A stretch of DNA of 64,000 bases from Stramonita haemastoma. Its lineage: Eukaryota; Mollusca; Gastropoda; Neogastropoda; Muricidae. The position numbers and the translations under genes are program-made. Below, in pieces: positions 61,070 to 64,000 of the stretch. The stretch's first letter is position 1. Each line of letters opens with the position of its first letter. Below the pieces are notes generated by a model that saw only the letters and a program-made list of their open reading frames with translations, did no database searches and was not told the DNA's origin. The stretch is taken from contig CM060334.1 in NCBI GenBank assembly GCA_030674155.1, forward strand, positions 24,652,544-24,716,543, written 5' to 3'.

Positions 61070-61188
61070 ACCACGGCAGTGTTCCCGACACCCTCAGCGG
61101 GTCTGCCCCCTGCCGCGCTGCCTCATCGCACGTGCTGCTCCTCCTCTCCCTCGCCTGCTTTCTGTGCAGCTGGACGTTACGCTTGTGA
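61070..61188 (+). CDS. Terminal exon: GPI-anchor-type C-terminal signal
   Basis: Acceptor 'ctctgtgttgcag|accacgg', entry in phase 1, stop TGA at 61186-61188. The G from the previous exon plus AC gives Asp, then 'HGSVPDTLSGSAPCRAASS' and finally 'HVLLLLSLACFLCSWTLRL'. Small residues (S-G-S-A or A-A-S-S) as a possible omega site, a short spacer and a C-terminal hydrophobic stretch with no cytoplasmic tail are the layout of a GPI-attachment signal, as in lachesin and many Dpr/IgLON-type proteins. GC content rises sharply at the acceptor. The two short leucine-rich blocks rule out a microsatellite frame. With this exon the six exons total 681 nt and stay in one frame. Confidence 0.82.
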
Positions 61189-62190
61189 CAATCTAGCACA
61201 CACATCCACCTCCATGTGACAGTACCTTTCCCCCTAGCAAACCCCCAACAGACTTTCTACCGCATCGAGGATGGTGTCCAGTAAAACTTGTGTGTAAACT
61301 TTCACTTCGCCAGGATCGACTGTTTAAAAAACGATCCAAACGCGACAGGGTGTCTTTTCCCTGAATTTGGAAAAAAATCAAAACCGGCCTCCAAAAGTAA
61401 GCCACTTTGGACTTTGAATTTCTGCTGGATATCGTTTGAATTCTGCGGCAAGATGTCAATACGTGTAGGGATTTTATTCCCTCAATTGAAGGGGAAAGGG
61501 GGGAAATGCTTTCTTTCAGCTTACCTGTTTGTGAAGCTTCTCCGTTTGGGAAGCTCCCCCGTTTGTGGAGCTGTGCGATTTTCAGACACAGGATGTGGAC
61601 TCGTGACAAACTGTCGGTGCCTTACCTCATCAAAGGGAAACCCCCTTTCTTCTTCATCGTGGCGCCTCCTCTGGTCAGAAGACGGACTGAAAGGAAGACA
61701 GAAAAATGGATACTTTATGCATGCCCTTGTACAGATATCAGCGCCGTTATCAACTTCAGAACACTGTTCGAACAATTTTTGTCCATCAAATACAATTTTG
61801 TCCATCACATCTGATTTCAACCTCATGATAATCACTTTTCGGACGTTCTCATGAAAGTAAATTGTTATTCCCTACTGACAGCGGCGTGTTGCTTGTATAG
61901 CTATCATGTTATCAGTGAACATTTTTTGTCAGGCTGCTTGAAAAATCCTTCATATTAATTTTTATACAGTCTGATGCAAAATGTGACACCTTTGTAAACT
62001 TTTTGTTGGTGAATATATGCCAACAAGCACATAATAGAACACAATACAAAGGTATATGGTTCATGTTATCTCTGCATTCTCAATCCCTACAATATTTTCA
62101 TCTACACTACAAATGTGCAAATGTGTATCGTTTACACTTTGGCTACTTTTGTTTGTGTGTTATGAATAAAACATAAATTTGTTTGATTTG
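61189..62190 (+). other. Predicted 3' UTR of the Ig gene
   Basis: About 1 kb of unique sequence from the stop codon to just past an AATAAA at 62165-62170. It is free of microsatellites and SINEs, unlike the rest of the window, which fits an mRNA segment. It also holds a 188-residue open frame (61288-61854) with no recognised homology. Confidence 0.55.
62165..62170 (+). terminator. Polyadenylation signal AATAAA
   Basis: First canonical hexamer downstream of the terminal exon, followed by T/G-rich sequence within about 30 nt ('tttgtttgatttgctttg'). Another AATAAA occurs near 62350. Confidence 0.55.
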
Positions 62191-62664
62191 CTTTGATCAA
62201 AGCCTACTTGAATGAATGAGACTGTCACGTATGGAACATCAAAAAAACATGGCTATTTCAATCATTTTGTGTGTGTGTGTGTGTGTCCACCTTGTGAGTG
62301 AGCCTGTGCGTACCTTCTTCAGTGTTATGTCTATTCACATTAAGTGATAATAAACATAAAGACCGGAAAAGAACAGAAAATCCCCCAAGATGAATGACTT
62401 GTGTACGGGTATGTGTACAGTTCTGTAGTCGGTGTTCCCACATCTAGATAAACTATGTGATACCTAAACATTGTATCCCCCACCTCAGAATCTGAAAATT
62501 ATAATTCAGCATCGTTTTGCATCACGTACAGCTCGAGCTGTATTGAAGAATGAGAGGGTGGGAATGGTGGCTTCACTTTTTTTTCTTTTTCCTCTCATTG
62601 GTTTAACGTTTCTTTGATTTTTTGTTTGGGGGGGGGATGTTAATCTAGTTATCAGTAACCCTTA

Positions 62665-62872
62665 AGAAGTTGTTGGGCGTTCCCCAGCTTAACACCCAGC
62701 TGATCACTGCACCCAGAACATGCATTCCGTCTCACTCATCACACCTGGGAATCAATGTAAGACCGTTACGTTACACACCGGAGGTACGTAGTATTTTGCG
62801 TGTATGGCCGGTTTTCAAGTACCAGGCCATAACAGGCACCCACGCTGCGACCTCAGAGAATAAGTAAAGCCT
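62665..62872 (+). repeat. Interspersed repeat family F, best-preserved copy
   Basis: 'agttgttgggcgttccccag', 'ttaacacccagctgatcact', 'tcacacctgggaatcaatgt', 'acaccggaggta', 'agtaccaggccataacaggc' and 'ctgcgacctcagagaa' define the family order used to recognise the other copies. Confidence 0.78.
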
Positions 62873-63489
62873 TAAGTGTAACACAAAGGACTGGATCAGA
62901 ATGAAATGTCCTGTACCCTAAAACCCAATTCGCGTTATGCTATCTGCGCTTCTTCGTCTCTCCTCGTTCGCTTCATCTTGTCTTTCTTATATGGACGTTT
63001 CCATTACACAATGGTATGGTCGCACAGCCGTTTTTTTTCCCCCAGAATTTTGCTGAGAAAATTTTCTTTTTTAAAGAAAGAAATGGCAGCCTTATTTCCT
63101 GTCCTTGTTTTTGTGTCTGTACCTGATAGGTCACGCTTTAGTAGTGAACTTACGATTATAGGCAGCCGTCTAATCTTTCAAAGTAAGCGTTGTTGTTGTG
63201 TTTGTGTTTTTTTAACCGGAACCAGCATCGCAGAAAAGAAGGTAGCATGTAAGACGTGTGGAGTTTATTATTATTACGGATATAACTTTACATCTCCGCT
63301 GATAAGAGCTGAGTGAACCTATCTCCCCAATATTTGTGTCATTGTAGTTTGCTGTGTTGTGTTGTATTGTGCTCAATACCAGATACAGTCATGACAATCA
63401 TTATTCATTAGCATCAAACCAGGACTGATTTGCCCGGGGAAAAGAAAGGGCACGTCGCCACTAGTGCAGCGCCACCTATTTTCTGTCTC
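62873..63489. other. 3' flank, nothing recognised
   Basis: A 136-residue open frame (62906-63316) shows no recognisable domain and AT-rich, Phe/Leu-rich composition. I do not call it a gene. Confidence 0.5.
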
Positions 63490-63720
63490 CGTGCATATGT
63501 TTCCGCCTTACTTAAAGCGGCTAATTTTCTTTCCAAAAAAAAAAAATCACGAAGGGCAAGTTTTTTGTTTCCATAGGCTCTTTTACGTGAACCAAATACG
63601 TGTTGCACACACAGCCTACTTAACCCACCTGACCCGAAAGACTAGTACCCAGGCCAGCGGTAGTGGATGGGAAAAGTCAATGAATCGAACCAGGGACATT
63701 TTGCCGTCTAGGTGGGTGTG
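63490..63720 (-). repeat. SINE family B, minus copy
   Basis: Reversed from 63720: 'cacccacctagacggcaaaa', B-box-like 'ggttcgattcattg', body, then 'cacgtaaaagagcctatgga' as the core motif. An A-rich run (reverse of 'aaaaaaaaaaaatcac') lies on the tail side. Confidence 0.6.
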
Positions 63721-64000
63721 TTACTTTTACACTTTGATGGCGGGGGGGGGGCGTTACTTCGACACCACCTACATCTGTATGTGTTTACCCCGATGTTTTT
63801 AAGCTGGCGCACAATTTATTTCGTTTTTAAAAACACTTTGGAAAAGTTGCCAAAAGTAATACAAAAATTAGCTTCCATCTTTTTCTTTGGGCTGTTTTAT
63901 TTTAAGGTCTAAGCATATCTTTTAAGGGGTTGGGGGGAGCATTTGTTTTGAATGATGATGGTACTTTGCAATCTGACTGGTGTCACAGTGAAATGAGGCT
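63721..64000. other. 3' flank, nothing recognised
   Basis: G-run at 63741-63751. No gene or element was seen. Confidence 0.45.

Noticed and set aside
62906..63316. 136-residue open frame downstream of the gene
   Set aside because: No recognised motif, and composition like the surrounding non-coding DNA.

Overview
This is a eukaryotic, animal-type genomic window. It is intron- and repeat-dominated, with long CT/GT/CATA microsatellites, several tRNA-derived SINE families and non-LTR retrotransposon debris. No bacterial-style coding is present. The repeat content (many short SINEs, reverse-transcriptase tails, a miniature LTR element) and an invertebrate-style two-Ig cell-surface gene suggest a lophotrochozoan, probably a gastropod mollusc. 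The species cannot be told from the sequence alone.

One gene can be supported. It lies on the + strand and spans at least 9869..61188 (3' UTR to about 62190). It encodes a small two-Ig-domain, probably GPI-anchored neural-type adhesion protein of the Dpr/DIP/lachesin/zig-8 ('Wirin') kind. Six exons fit together in one unbroken frame: the second half of Ig1 (9869..10088), a 21-nt microexon (11618..11638), Ig2 in two exons (31460..31578 and 34255..34426), a 30-nt microexon (44706..44735), and a terminal exon with a GPI-type hydrophobic tail (61070..61188). They total 681 nt, or 226 codons plus stop. The exon or exons for the signal peptide and first half of Ig1 were not found and are probably upstream of the window. 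A possible alternative terminal exon (45620..45711) and extra in-frame acceptors before the last exon hint at isoforms.

The layout is as follows. Positions 1..9868 are upstream intron or flank, with a dead non-LTR reverse transcriptase tail, four same-strand copies of a ~110-bp element and SINEs. Positions 10089..31459 hold two introns packed with microsatellites, a miniature LTR retrotransposon (17310..17766), two CCAAT-rich arrays and a nested SINE insertion with a perfect 14-bp target duplication (24966..25869). Positions 31579..44705 hold two further introns. Positions 44736..61069 are the last intron, containing an assembly gap, a repeated copy of the preceding 11 kb, and a 1.5-kb array of polypyrimidine-ACAG units. 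Positions 61189..64000 hold the 3' UTR and flank.

Two 100-N gaps (15798..15897 and 47130..47229) are each flanked by near-identical sequence that ends exactly at the gap on one side and begins exactly at it on the other. This is the signature of two overlapping haplotype contigs placed end to end. The duplicated exons at 55152..55181 and 56080..56171 are therefore probably assembly artefacts, and the paired copies give a useful view of heterozygous indels and insertions. Outside this gene no other protein-coding gene could be supported; the many open frames made of Ser/Leu, Thr/His or Cys/Val runs are translated microsatellites.
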